Source: Persicaria tinctoria | Lineage: Eukaryota; Streptophyta; Magnoliopsida; Caryophyllales; Polygonaceae | Length of the DNA: 64,000 bases | Assembly: GCA_037127255.1 (NCBI GenBank) | Contig: JBANSL010000013.1 | Coordinates: 13,474,688-13,538,687, forward strand | Direction: 5' to 3' | Shown: positions 48,736 to 63,686 of the stretch, one piece after another | Position numbering within the stretch: the stretch's first letter is position 1 | How the letters are laid out: the number at the start of each line of letters is the position of its first letter | Program-made: the position numbers and the translations under genes | Notes under the pieces: model-generated | The model's database searches: none | What the model was told of the DNA's origin: nothing | The model's input: the letters and a program-made list of their open reading frames with translations, nothing else

Positions 48736-49967
48736 TATCTAAAATTTCTATTATAATTTAGTAATACTTATTACTTTTTTTTTATTAGGAAAGAATTCGA
48801 GAGTCACCTCGATACACACCACCTCGACGCCAGTCAGACCCGACACCGAACGCCAGAGCCCAAACTAAGAAGAGGACCGCCAAGAACAACTAGAATCACA
48901 ACTAAGGACCACCAAGTAAAAACGAGAAGGCTATCCCCAACCGGTATGCAACACTCACGAAAGAGGAATCTCAAATTGGGGAAGTAGATGCACGAATTGG
49001 ACCAGGAGAATGAAAAATTGGGGAGCAGACACGCGAACCAACACAAGCCCTAACCCGATTTGGTTTTTGATCGAGATTCGAAAAATGATTTACGAGATAG
49101 GGTTTTCCGTTCATCGATCTTCTATAATAGCACATAAGCGGTGCCACAACAAGCATTGCATTGGAGCTTAGGTATGGCGGCGGCAGAATCGGTTAAGGCA
49201 GCTGGAGCCAAGGTAAGGCGGTCGGAGCCGAAGTAGGGCGGCAGAAGCAGGGGTTGAAGCTCCCTCTCTCTAGATTTTCTAGAGAGAGGGGAGAGTGTTT
49301 TTCCTGTTTTTCTCCGTCTTATTTAATACTTATTACTACTCCCTCCAATTCAAAATATACTTCGTTTGATTTTTCAACTCACACTTTATTTAACTAAAAA
49401 ATATATAAAATATCAATAATATATATAATTTAATATTTATTACTAATAAATTTTAAATTGTAAAAATTAAATTAAAAATTTAATATTTTACATAGTTTTT
49501 AGCTCATTAAAATCAATGTTGTAAAAGACGCTTGACGGTGGGTACCATCAAGCGCCAATATAGTTTGGCGACCTTAGTGTCGGGTTCTTGACAGATAAAA
49601 AATTAGTTATTTTGTTATATTTAACTCTTAACCATATCCAAAACTCATATAATGTAATAAAATACGAATCTTCAAAGTCATTAACATCTTTAAATAGAAA
49701 AGACATCGACACTCTTAATCCTTTTAACACTATTGTTAGATTCAAACGTAAAACCACATAAACACGTTCAAATCAACATTACATACATAAACACACGTTC
49801 AAGTGCAAGCACCTTATTGAAAAGTTAAAATATACTGTATGTTTTGGATCCGATGGAAGAACCAAGGAGCTGTTTATTTTTCTCACAGTTTCAAATTGTG
49901 GACTGAATACGAAGGAAATGATACAAGGTTAACAATCTCTAACAAAGACAAATCTCTCCTCTTTTGT
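48736..49967. other. Intergenic DNA without an assigned gene
   Basis: Minus-strand ORFs at 49156-48834 have no domain I recognise. A short inverted pair CTCCCTCTCTCTAGA / TCTAGAGAGAGGGGAG is at 49259-49293. A MITE-like end (ACTCCCTCCAATTCAAAATA) starts near 49336 without an identifiable partner. Confidence 0.4.
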
Positions 49968-52410
49968 CTATGGTGCAATGATGCGAGGAGTTTCCGGCTC
50001 CGGCTGTCTTTCCCGATCGCTGATGCCGAGATGGTTCATCAGCAGCCAGACTAGAGTGACAAGCTCGCCGCCTCGGTTCAGCGTCTTTATATGCGCGCTT
50101 GGTTTGGTTTCGGAGGCAGTCCGGCATAGCAACTCCACCCACACCTTGCTAGCTACCTCCCACTTTTGGCCCCCCATATCCACGAGGCGTCGAGCCAACC
50201 GATTCCCCTCGATCACCACTTCATCCCTCGGATTGTTCTTCATTTTCTCTAGCATCGCACGGCGAGGAGCTTCATCGTGTCGCTTTGACAGCCAACCAGT
50301 GGCATATCTAATGTTCTAAAGTTAGGTGAGCGAAAATATTTACAGTAAAGAAAAAAAATTTACAAGCTTATTTAAGATTTTATAACTATGAAAAATGTTT
50401 ATCAATTTCCAGATTTTGAAAACAAAAAATTATAAATGTAGTTCACTGGATTTGAAATAACGTAATGAAAGAAAGCGGAACATCTCTTTATTGAATTATC
50501 ATATATTCTTTGTTCATCTTTTGGGTTTTTGTTAAAAATTAACCGAGATTATAATTATTTCTGCCTAGCAAAATTAGTATTTTTTAGCTTAATTCAAAAT
50601 TTTCTACCCAGCGGCAGCTGGGTTTAATTACTTACATTGAGATCCGCCTCTGCAGCCAACTGCAGTAGCTTGGAGTCGACGACATCTCAGGCTTCTCACA
50701 GGACTTGTCGGCGCTTTCTAGCCTTATCCGACCCATGAGCCCCAGCTCCGGCTGCTTGAGCATCTCCGGATGCTGGATGAGTAAGTATAGCATGTAGTCC
50801 GAGAGAGTCTTGCTCCATTGCCGTTCGAGATGCATAGCTCCATCATCATCGGACTCGTTCAACAATAAGTCAGTTGCAATGTGCCAAATGAGGAGGCACT
50901 TGTCTAGCTCTCTTTCTGTAATCCATCCGAAGAGCATCGAGTCATGATTCCGAAGTAGGTTAGCTTTATCTTTGAGCTCTTCAAAGACGAAATCGCGCAA
51001 AGAGTCAGTGAACCACACACGGTCAGTATATGTGCCCTGATGGACCTTCTCCTTGTGGCCTATAAAATGGTAGACATTTTGGAGCCATCTAGGATTTCGC
51101 CGCAGGCAATAATCAACCAAGTTAAACTGAGAGATGGACTCAGACCATCTCCGAAACAGCACCCTTCTAGCTCGGTCCAGGTAGGGAGTCATGGTTCGGC
51201 TTGAATACCCGCCCCATGACCGCCTCTGAAGGCTTAGTAGCTTGTTAAGAACCCATCCTCTGAAGGCGTCATCAGAAGGCACAATGGCCCTTATCGAGAA
51301 TACCATCCGAAGAGCGGCAATGGTGTCCATCACCAAGGCTCCAAAGATGAGGGCGTGTGTGATTGGGACGTCGAACCAGTTGCTAAGGTCGTTCACTTGC
51401 TCGGTAGCTAAGCAACCAACCGCGACAAACTCAGCAATGACCGTCATGTAGCGCACAAACCGCACTCCAAGCATATCGAAATGGCCAGTCTTAGTGTAGA
51501 AGACATCATACACAAGGTTGAGTTCGGTTTCAACCACTCGAAAAGCGTCTTGAGGAGTTCGATCAAGGAAGTACTCCCTGATCAAACGGCCTCCATCATT
51601 GTCAAACTCCAACTCGAAATCAACAAAGCATCCCTTGAACACTGTAAAGAGTCGGTAAGCGTCTCTCAAGGCTTCAAATGGCTTCAACTCTTCACTCCCC
51701 GCGGTGATCTCTGGTGCTTCGACAGCCTTCACTAGGACAGCGCCCTGCACAAGGCTCGCCTTGGTTGGATCATCAATCTTTCGGACAACACGGTCTTGGA
51801 ACACGGTTGTCCGATTGAAAAGGAGAGTTGCTATTTTCTCCAAGCTCTTAGCAACACCAACCATGAAGAGAGCTAATGTAGGCACATACAACAAACTGTG
51901 TGCCTGAGAGTGCGAGATGTCTGACGATCTGCGCAATTCGGGAGCTGATGATCGGTGCACCTCCTTCTGAGTGAAAGTCTTGCTAGTGATCCGGGCGATG
52001 GAGTAAGCAATGGTACCGAACTTGAGAGCAGTCCGGGACCAGAGGTGATGATCTTCCATGTCGATGACGGAGATGGTGTCAGGGCCGCAGAGATGAGCAA
52101 GCAGCAGGGAGCCCCAGAGGACGTGGAGATGGTTGGTGTCGCGGCCAGTCTCTCCGTTGAGGATGAGGCCAATGCTGTAGTACGACAGCCAGTCGGCGAG
52201 CAAGTATGCTGACCAGATCAAGGTGAGCACCTTTGTGTTTGCAGTGGACTTCCTAAAGGGCGCTCCGAAGAAGAGGATGAATTGGATGATGAGGCTGATC
52301 ACTACAAGCCGCTCGAAATTGAATGGCCCCCATACCCATTGAAGCAGCTCTGCTTTGGCTTCGGCTTCTGTGACGTTCCCCTTCATTGCTTGGTCGCTGA
52401 AGGGCCTCAT
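49968..52410 (-). pseudogene. DUF4220/DUF594 family membrane protein, interrupted by an hAT MITE
   Basis: The minus ATG at 52408-52410 opens a 592-codon frame that runs into the MITE and stops at 50632. Deleting 50297-50652 and one TSD copy leaves a continuous 692-aa frame (586 + 106 codons) ending at 49968. The N-terminal DUF4220 part has several hydrophobic segments (VVISLIIQFILFFG, VLTLIWSAYLLADWL, LLYVPTLALFMVGV, FVRYMTVIAEFVAVGCL). The C-terminal DUF594 part (ARRLVDMGGQKWEVASKVWVE, NRGGELVTLVWLL, HLGI) lies almost wholly beyond the insertion. Single-exon structure is normal for this plant-specific family, whose biochemical role is not known to me. The truncated product lacks most of DUF594 and adds about six MITE-encoded residues. 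Confidence 0.85.
50289..50660. mobile_element. 356-bp hAT MITE inside the DUF4220 coding sequence
   Basis: CAGCCAAC at 50289-50296 and 50653-50660 is a perfect 8-bp TSD around 50297-50652. Ends CAGTGGCATAT and ATCCGCCTCTG are imperfect inverted repeats. The subterminal AAGTTAGGTGAGCGAAAA matches the element at 18583-19147. Confidence 0.85.
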
Positions 52411-54043
52411 TTTCGCAGAGGTGTTGTTGTTTGTTTGGGTTGGATTTTTTGGAGAGATAGAGAAGAGTTTTTGGAAAATAAACTCGACACGACTCTCGTT
52501 CTGAAGGCAAGGGATTTGCTTATACCTTATGCAAGCAAAGAATTGAGTAAGCTTATGCCTTATGCAAGCAAAGAATTGAATAAAGCTTATGCCTAGACGA
52601 CTTTTGTTTCAATACTGATCAGTTTGGAGTTTCACGTGTGCTTTTCCGATTTTGGATGATTCGGTAACAACATGAACTACAACATTAAGAATCTCTATTA
52701 CTGTTGAATAAATGAATAGTATTTGTAAATACGAAATTGGTTGTATTGTTGTCTCACCATATGGAGCTGTTTGACTTTGAAGATGAAGTTCCTTTTATAG
52801 TTGTATGATGAGTAAAGATACAAGCAATGAATGATCCTCTCAACCTTTCACTGTAGTACTCGTTTAATACATGCTATCCATTTTTTTTTTTTTTAAATTT
52901 GAAAAAATGTCGACTGTTATACAATATCTTTTTTTTTGGTGCTATGATATACAATATCTAGAAAAAGGTTTCCAATAAGTCACAAATTTAAATCTTTCTC
53001 CCTATATTGTAATGGTCTCAGTATCTACCTTTGAACCAAAATAAAAATAAAAATCAAGGCTACGTTTGACAAAATACTAGCTGATAGGGTAGCTGAAATT
53101 GATGGAGTAGCTAAAACTGATGGATTATTTGTGATAAATATATGTTAATAAGCTAGTATGATGTTTGATAAACCTAGCGGTTGGAATAGTTAATGAAAAT
53201 TTGTGAATAGAAAATCATAAGCTCCAAAAAGCTTCGGTGAGTAATTGTTGAAATACTCTCATTCCAAAAGCTAATTAAACTAAAATCTTATAATCATTTA
53301 CAACCAGTGTTCTATAAAGCGCTAAGCAGGTCATAGGCGGTGAGGGGGCCTAGTGCCTAGCTCTATGCGAAAGGGGCCGCCTAGCGCATATGCAGGATTT
53401 TTATAACAATGTTTACAACTATATAATATCAAAATCAAAAGATCCAATATATTAGCTGATAAATATTGGGGCCATTTTGGTCTTTTAATTAGAGAAAAGA
53501 GAAAATTGGTGGGTTTTTTTTTTTTTTTAATGACGTGGAGGTTCCGAGGTTATCGACTAGTCCTCCACGGGCCGAGCACTAGCCTGCAAAGCACTCGAGC
53601 CGGGTAAGCCAAGCGGCAAGCCGCAAGACAAGCTAACCCATGTCAAAGCAAACCAAGACATGAGTACCCACTCAAGAACAAATTGCTCCTAGTGGAATTT
53701 GAACCCTTGACCTCATGGTGGTTAGTTATAATAGATATGCTATGAGTGATTAAGTGAATTTTTTTAAATAAAATGTGATTAGGTGAAAAAAAGAGTGACT
53801 AAATAGTGGTTTTATGCCATTTGGCCATGATATATTGACCAAGTCACTCACGGAATCACGGTAGGAATGACCTCGTTAGCAAAAACATGAAGAAGAAAAA
53901 AAATTATATTGTTGTAATTGTAATGTAAGGGTAAGTTTTATTTCGGCCAAAAAGTAAGGGCAATTTTCGCAAATCATTAAAATATTTTTATTCGGTAGGG
54001 AATAGGGAAGGAGAACTGGAGAGGAGCTACCCGCTCCGCTGCA
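52411..54043. other. Intergenic region between DUF4220 gene and USB1
   Basis: Contains a tandem ATGCAAGCAAAGAATTGA repeat near 52527-52580. The 53060-53280 interval resembles 15560-15860, and a SINE-like element is listed separately. No further gene was seen. Confidence 0.45.
53514..53735 (-). mobile_element. SINE-like element
   Basis: On the minus strand a pol III B-box-like GGGTTCAAATTCC near 53695 is followed by about 170 bp of GC-richer sequence and a poly-A tail (plus-strand T run 53514-53528). No TSD was found. The family is unassigned. Confidence 0.5.
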
Positions 54044-55842
54044 ATGGACGCTTTGATAGCCTCCTATGGTGACGACGACTCTGATTCCGATTCGGAATCC
54101 TATCCGGAAACTTTTGATATCAATCCACCGCCAGCAGTGGCGGTTTTGGCGTCTCCGGAGCCCCAGCGTCAGCCCTCGCCGGAACCCTTGCCTCCGCCGC
54201 CGATATCTCTCCTCACCCCTCCTAATTCCTTCAGTACTTTCTCTCTCTGTCTCTCCTTCTTTCAGATGAAATTTTGCAACTTGGAATTCAATTTGACTGT
54301 TCTGAGCTTGATTGATTGGTTTTGTGAAGGTGATTTCTATTTACCGCAAGCAGAACGGGTTCGAAATTTCCCGCACGTTGATGGAAATTACTCTTTACAT
54401 GTCTTCATTCCAGGTCTCTAATCTCGAGTCAATCTTGCTTTTGTATTTGATCGCCATGTTTACCTAATTGACTACTGCAATTGCATTTTTTGTTCCAAAC
54501 CCTTCCTTAGGGTTATTACATGTTAACTGCTATTGGGTTGCTTTACTTTAAACTATTATTCATGGAGATTGGACAGGGGAAATGTGCTTAATTGCTATTG
54601 CTTGCATTGATATTTGCTTTCAGTGTTGGAATTGAAAGATCAAATTTTGGAATTGAACAATGAAGCAGTATTTGTTTATGCTGATATTGATGATTGGTCT
54701 ATACTCGATTACAGTTCGTATACCGCAAGCAACAAAGAAGGAGCTTGCTGAATTCTTGAAGAAAATTTCATGTCAAGTGCCGAATCTTCATGTTGTGGAT
54801 GTTGATATCCCACTTAGCGTCCTTTGCAATGATCATGAGAGGCTTGAACAAGTTGTGTTAGGGAAGGAATTCCATATCAGCTTGGGAAGAACTGTAGCTA
54901 TTCGAGTTCATCAGATTGATTCCATGGTGTCAATGCTTCGACAGAGGCTACAGTCTTATAAGCCGTAAGAGCTTTGCTATATAATCCATTCATTTGTCCC
55001 CGTTCTCCTACCAAGAAGTTTTTCGCCTTGTTGCAGTTACTTGATCGATTTCAACAAGTGGGAAGTCTTTGTCAATGATGACAATACACGCACCTTCCTT
55101 TCAATGGAAGTTACTGCTGGTGGCTTGTCTGAGGTATGACAGTGTTCATATTTCGGTCTATGAAATGCTGATGGTTTACGATTCCTAGTGATATAGGGTT
55201 ACCATTTTACATAGATGTACAAATCCTGTGAAGAAAACCCTAGATTGTCGTTACGAATTTTAGCGGAATAGTTTTCTAACTAAGGTGCATTGTTCAGCTA
55301 ACAGCTCATCCAAAAAAAAAAATTGCTGTAAGTTAGAACTGCATTAACCGAAACCACTTATTAATCGTTTTGCGTCTATTTGTATACATGTTGCAAATGC
55401 AGCATATCGTTGTTACTAGATTCTTACCAAGGTAAGCCTTTTGCATTTATGTAGATAACCAAGCAGATACGTGCGGTTGATGTTGTTTACCGGCTTCACA
55501 ATCTTCCTGAATTTTACAAGGTCACCTCAAGATCTCTTCGCTTTCCCCTTCTAATTACCTCCCATGGGCATGTTTGTTTCCGGATGCTGTAATCCAGAGA
55601 AACATTCTTAACAATGCGCGTGTGTTGGATGTTGATTGCAGGATCCACGGCCTCACATATCCTTGGCTTGGGCATTGGGTGATATCAGTGATTTGCTTCA
55701 GAGGGTCATTCTAGAGGAACAGAAGAAGAAAGCGAGTGTAGCAGGAATCTCCCAGAAACGACTATTTACTGTTAGATTTGGCGGTGTCTTGTGTAAGATA
55801 GGTAACAAAACCTACACCATCTGTAAATTCCCGGATGAATGA
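54044..55842 (+). CDS. USB1: U6 snRNA phosphodiesterase USB1 (MPN1)
   Basis: Exons 54044-54233, 54330-54413, 54715-54964, 55037-55133, 55455-55520 and 55642-55842 (all GT-AG; 888 nt, 295 aa). The acidic N-terminus MDALIASYGDDDSDSDSES is followed by a Pro-rich tract, then RVRNFPHVDGNYSLHVFIPV and the two 2H phosphoesterase HxS motifs HISLG (exon 3) and HISLAW (exon 6), with DFNKWEVFVNDDNTRTFLS and YTICKFPDE between and after. USB1 trims the oligo(U) tail of U6 snRNA in the nucleus and leaves a protected 3' end. The exon 3 acceptor at 54715 was chosen over an earlier AG because only it keeps the frame into VRIPQATKKELAEFL. Length and motifs look normal. Confidence 0.9.
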
Positions 55843-56755
55843 CAGGCACTGGGTTTCGTGTATGTTGCAGGTGTTGCGAGCTGTTGTTAACTGTTACTAT
55901 TATCATTTATCAATGAATGATTCGTTTCGCCATGATGTCGAATTTGGTGTCTAAGTCCTTAGTTGCAATTTGTAAAGGTGATATGTATGACTTAAAATTG
56001 CAAACCACAAGGCAATCTTGGGATTCTAATGTGGATGGGAAAAAGGTTAAGTTTAACCATTCCAGAATAACTCACCGGAAAGGACTTGTGGGTAGTACCC
56101 ATAGGTCCCCAGTTCGAACTCGGAATGGCTAACCTTTCAATTGAGTTTTTAAGATTCTATTGTACTGTTTTTTCTGGGTCGAAACAAGTGATTTTTAGTC
56201 TATCTTGCACCTCAATAAAGAGGTTAAAGTGTTTTCTTACAAAAAAAAAAACGTTAAATGTGTTTTATTTTCATGATTCTATTGTGAACTTTAATCGATC
56301 AATAAAAAAAAAACTTATTTGAGGTATAGCCTAAAGTGAAAGACTTTAATAACTAAATTGAAATGCTAGGGATTTATTTGAGACAAAATTGAAATACTAG
56401 TGACACACAAGTAATTTACCCCCCAAAATGTAAAATAAATCATTTGTATAATCTAGAAGGTCAACCAAATCATCGTATTTTGACTATTTTCTCTAACATT
56501 TTCATTAATTTTATTTCAAACAAACGTTCAAACATGTCCAAGATAAAATAAAATTAACTATAGAAGGAATATTTAGTGTATTTTATTGGACAGAGAAAAT
56601 CGTAAAATATCCATTTATTTATTAATTTAAACGTGGGATTGGAAATACAAGTACTACATATCTCTACCCTTCTCAGTTCTCACTTCCCCCCTCCGCACCT
56701 CACCACTCCCATCGGTTGTGAACAAAAGAGAGAAGCGAACTCATCAATCCCTTCA
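55843..56755. other. Intergenic region between USB1 and GSNOR
   Basis: USB1 3' flank and GSNOR promoter. A segment at about 56085-56250 has a B-box-like CAGTTCGAACTCGG and ends in an A-run near 56240, suggesting a decayed SINE. The rest is AT-rich without ORFs. Confidence 0.4.
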
Positions 56756-59961
<3,206 letters not shown>

Positions 59962-61004
59962 ACCAAGTAGTCTGTAACAATGTCCTATCACGTTATGTCT
60001 AGCTTCCGCTCTTTTTTACCGTGCCTTGTCAAGTGACTTTCTTTTGTGTCATGTTGGAGGTGAATAATGCACATCTGAAATGTGAAAACTGTCGGGAGGA
60101 CAAATTGGGCTATTTTACATATCCTTTCTGTGAATTTTAATGTTTCTCTCTTTTGCATACAGGAAGTTTTCAGGCCCTCCCCACTGCATAATCTGTGCAC
60201 TCTTAATTCACACCCTAATATTATGCTCAGATGCATAGTTTTTTGAGGTACAGGGAAAAAAAGTTCCAACATTCAACCCATTACATATCTCATTCATGGT
60301 CAAGTAGGCAAAAGTTTTGTGGTCGTTTCCAAAATCATATGGCAAAACAAACATCCAAGTCACTTTGGTCTTCAGAAAACCCAGGCAAAGGCCTTTCTAT
60401 GTTCTCCCTCTCATCCCTCTTCAAGAAAACTGCAAACAGATTTCCTTTATCCAGAACACAAGTGTGACCAATTAAACAATACAAGGCCGCCATCAGGTTA
60501 AAGTTTCAGTATGCGTCTTGATCAATGATAGCTGGCGCGTCGAACCGTGATCTGTTTGAAAGAACATAGAACACTGCATCATCAGAAAAACTAACAGTTT
60601 ATGAGTAGGAAATTTTCCCTGTTAACAGTTTTTCTCTTGCAGCACATCATGGAGTGTTCTCCTTTGATCTACTTTGACCCACACTTAAACAGCCGAAGAT
60701 GAAAAATGTGATTTGTTCCACCCAAGAGGTAGAGCTTCTGAGCTACTACCATACAGATCACAGAACTGTATCCAATACAAATTTCGTTTACATTATGCTA
60801 CTTGCATATACAATACATAATTAGGTAACTGAATTGTTTTCTTTTTGCAACATGAAGATGTCTATATAATGAGTTGTGATGGATGACAGTTATGGCAACA
60901 GACATATATAAACTGAGGCATTATCTGTGTAGTTTCCACTCTGTACTATGTGACTGAGGATCAAAGGGTCCGATCAGTTGCTTGCATTTGGTAGAAATTA
61001 TACA
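59962..61004. other. Intergenic region between GSNOR and PPR gene
   Basis: The first ~300 bp (GSNOR 3' UTR/flank) recur as a direct copy at 63745-64000. The interval 60660-60905 recurs inverted at about 63405-63665. No additional gene was seen. Confidence 0.6.
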
Positions 61005-62624
61005 ATGAACGGAGTAGCTGGGAAGAGGGTCCTCTGTTGGAGAAATGCACGCAATCCATTCAAATTTCCAACACCAGCAAAATCAGCCTCCCTCCCCTCC
61101 GCTTCGTTTTCAATTTCCCTGTTAGATCATCAATTGCTGGAGGACGCCCTGGATTTTAAGCCACCGTCCAAAACCCACGCAGCCATAGCTAAATTAGGGC
61201 ATGACAAGGACCCGTTGCTCGTTTCTTGTTTGATCGCAGCATATGCTTACTGTGGGCGTGTGAATGTTGCTTCCAAGCTTCTTGATGAGTCACTCGGTTG
61301 CTGCTTCTGTGGATTAGAGCCTTGCAATGTTGGCATTGCAAGCTTTATGAAGAGCGGTCGTGTTGATTTTGCACACAAGGTGTTTGCTAAAATGCCTGAG
61401 AGAGATGTGGTCTCTTGGAACTCGCTGATTGGCGGGTTTGGGAAGAATGGTCACTCTAGCGAGGCTCTGAGATTGTTTAAAGAAATGCTTTTGGCGCAAA
61501 TTGATCCTGATGAGTTTACGTTCGCCTCTCTGGCTGCTGCCTGCGCCCGGATTGGGGTTCTTCATCATGCTGAGTGGCTACATGGTTTGATGGTTCAAAG
61601 GAAAATTCCGCTCAACTCTATTTTGGAAGCAGCTTTTGTTGACATGTATGCAAAATGTGGGAGTATTGGATTTTCTGAAGAGCTCTTCCGGAGTATTCGC
61701 AGCCCTTGCCTTTCTGCTTGGAATGCGATGATTAATGGCCTAGCGCTTCACGGGCTTGCTAGCAAGGCGATCTCAGTGTTCTCGGAAATGGAGCGGGAGA
61801 GTATCACTCCTGATGCCTTGACCTTTGTAGCTGTCTTGAAAGCGTGCAGTCATTGCGGGTTGGTTGATCAGGGCCAAAAGTACTTCAGCATTATGAGAAG
61901 GAAATATCTTATTGAACCAGAACTTGAGCACTACGGGGCAATGGTGGATCTCCTGGGTCGTTCTGGGTGCCTGGACCAAGCTTATGCCACTATCAGAGCA
62001 ATGCCTATGAAACCTGATGCTGTTATATGGAGAGCTCTTCTTAGTGCATCTAGAACCCATAAAAATTCCGCACTAGCCGAGGTTGCTATTGCAAACATAT
62101 CATTCCTAAAAAGCGGCGATTATATGTTGCTGTCAAATATGTACTGTGACTTGCAGAGGTGGAACACAGCTGCTTCTGTGCGAGATACAATGATGAGGAA
62201 TGACATTCGTAAAGATAAAGGGAAGAGTTGGGTTGATATGGGAGGCGTTGTTTATCAGTTCAAGTCAGGAGACAAATCACACCATGAGACACAGGCTATT
62301 CATAACATTCTGGAAGCGCTAACTAAACGAGCCAAGCAGGAAGGCTACATTTGTGCAACAGAGTTGGTTCTGATGGATATTTCCGAGGAGGAAAAAGAAG
62401 ATAATTTGAGTTATCATAGCGAGAAGCTAGCTTTGTCGTTTGTTGTTCTTAAAACCGCTCCACGAACAGAGGTTCGAGTTTTTAAGAACCTTCGGACTTG
62501 CCAGGATTGTCATAGTTGGTTTAAAGTGGTTTCTAGGTTGTTGAATAGGGTGATTGTTGTCAGGGATCGAATCCGATTTCATAGATTCGAAAAAGGCTCT
62601 TGCTCTTGTGGAGACTATTGGTAA
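61005..62624 (+). CDS. PLS-class pentatricopeptide repeat protein with complete DYW deaminase domain
   Basis: Single exon, 539 aa from the ATG at 61005 (a TTG at 60978 is in frame upstream). The N-terminus is basic and Ser-rich (RVLCWRNARNPFKFPTPAKS), compatible with organelle import, probably mitochondrial. PPR motifs start near residue 100 (VDFAHKVFAKMPERDVVSWNSL) and continue to about 340 (YGAMVDLLGRSGCLDQAYATI), followed by E-type repeats (WRALLSASRTH). The DYW domain has the HSE signature (HSEKLALSF, His near 471), zinc cysteines CQDCH (499, 502) and the terminus GSCSCGDYW. DYW proteins perform or support C-to-U RNA editing in organelles; the target RNA is not predictable by eye. It has few repeats for this class. 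It lies inside an inverted duplication of flanking DNA. Confidence 0.92.
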   Translation: MNGVAGKRVLCWRNARNPFKFPTPAKSASLPSASFSISLLDHQLLEDALDFKPPSKTHAAIAKLGHDKDPLLVSCLIAAYAYCGRVNVASKLLDESLGCCFCGLEPCNVGIASFMKSGRVDFAHKVFAKMPERDVVSWNSLIGGFGKNGHSSEALRLFKEMLLAQIDPDEFTFASLAAACARIGVLHHAEWLHGLMVQRKIPLNSILEAAFVDMYAKCGSIGFSEELFRSIRSPCLSAWNAMINGLALHGLASKAISVFSEMERESITPDALTFVAVLKACSHCGLVDQGQKYFSIMRRKYLIEPELEHYGAMVDLLGRSGCLDQAYATIRAMPMKPDAVIWRALLSASRTHKNSALAEVAIANISFLKSGDYMLLSNMYCDLQRWNTAASVRDTMMRNDIRKDKGKSWVDMGGVVYQFKSGDKSHHETQAIHNILEALTKRAKQEGYICATELVLMDISEEEKEDNLSYHSEKLALSFVVLKTAPRTEVRVFKNLRTCQDCHSWFKVVSRLLNRVIVVRDRIRFHRFEKGSCSCGDYW

Positions 62625-63404
62625 ACCATAGTTCCTATTGTATAATTGCTATGGAGTTGAATTACCAGGCTCTATTTGGAGTTGATCTTGCTCCAAAATT
62701 CATACACACGTGATGCCATTGCTATACTATGAGGTAAAAGATCTGAGTCTTGGTGTATCCATTCGCAGCCTTCAGCTTGTTGAATATGTTGCAGTCTTTC
62801 ATAATCTGATTTTTCTCTGATTGCTGGTTTTGTGAAAGTTGTGTCATTGCTGAATATATTATCAAGTGACTTCAATTTGAATTCATAATGGCCACAAGAC
62901 GAATGTCCTTTGTTCTTTTGTTATGCTTGTAAGAAGTGTTACTGAATGGAAGCATACTATAAAAGTACTTCCCAGATAATGTCAACCTAGTTGTATCGAA
63001 TCTTGCAATACGATCACATTGTACTGAATATTAATTTTCTAAGTTGTGTTCTTATTGACTAATTTTAGTTTTGACTTGTGAGATTTGTATATGGGTTGGT
63101 CCGGTTGGATATTCATTTTCCATTCCCATTGGGAAGAGGGCTAATTTGATGTGTGTTGTTTAGCCGTTTAGGTACTTATGTCTACTTCTCATCTTTAAAG
63201 AAAACCGAAATGTATTTATGATCGTTTTTCTGCTCTGTAATCACTAATCAGCATCAGTGTCAATCTAGGATATGTAATCACTAATGGATCATGTGGTTTC
63301 ATTAGGTTGGTTCAGCACATCCTTCATCAAAGGCCAAGATTTTGCATTGCCTCCTAGAGGGCACTCTCGCTTCAAGAGTGGAAACCATCAGCAAAGAAAA
63401 ACAT
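62625..63404. other. 3' flank of the PPR gene
   Basis: No ORF of note and no RNA gene seen; short AT-rich intergenic sequence. Confidence 0.4.
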
Positions 63405-63665
63405 ACATCCTAACTCTCATCCATCACAACTCATTATAGACATCTTTCTTGGTTTCACTTATAGTTTCTCAATCATTTATACACTTTATGTTGCACAAAG
63501 AAAACAATCCAGTTACCTAATTATATATTGTAGTATATGCAAGTAGCATAATTTAAACGAAATTTGTATGGATACTGGTCTGTGATCTGTGTAGTAGTAG
63601 CTCACAAGCTCTAGCTCTTGGGTGATGAACAAATCATGTTTTTCATCTTCAACTGTTTAACCATA
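63405..63665 (-). repeat. Inverted copy of 60660-60905 flanking the PPR gene
   Basis: The reverse complement matches the left interval closely, for example GCTACTTGCATATAC, ACAAATTTCGTTTA and ATAATGAGTTGTGATGGATG occur in both, with an extra ~45 bp in the right copy. The arms face each other across the PPR gene. Confidence 0.8.
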
Positions 63666-63686
63666 TCCAGGTGGTGGAGCATCTAA

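Noticed and set aside
48834..49156. Hydrophobic minus ORFs as a membrane protein gene
   Set aside because: Short, overlapping and without family resemblance or splice signals.
54660..54714. The Met-start extension MKQYLFMLILMIGLYSITV as a USB1 exon start or membrane anchor
   Set aside because: The family alignment needs the frame to enter at 54715 after an AG acceptor; the hydrophobic stretch is intron sequence.
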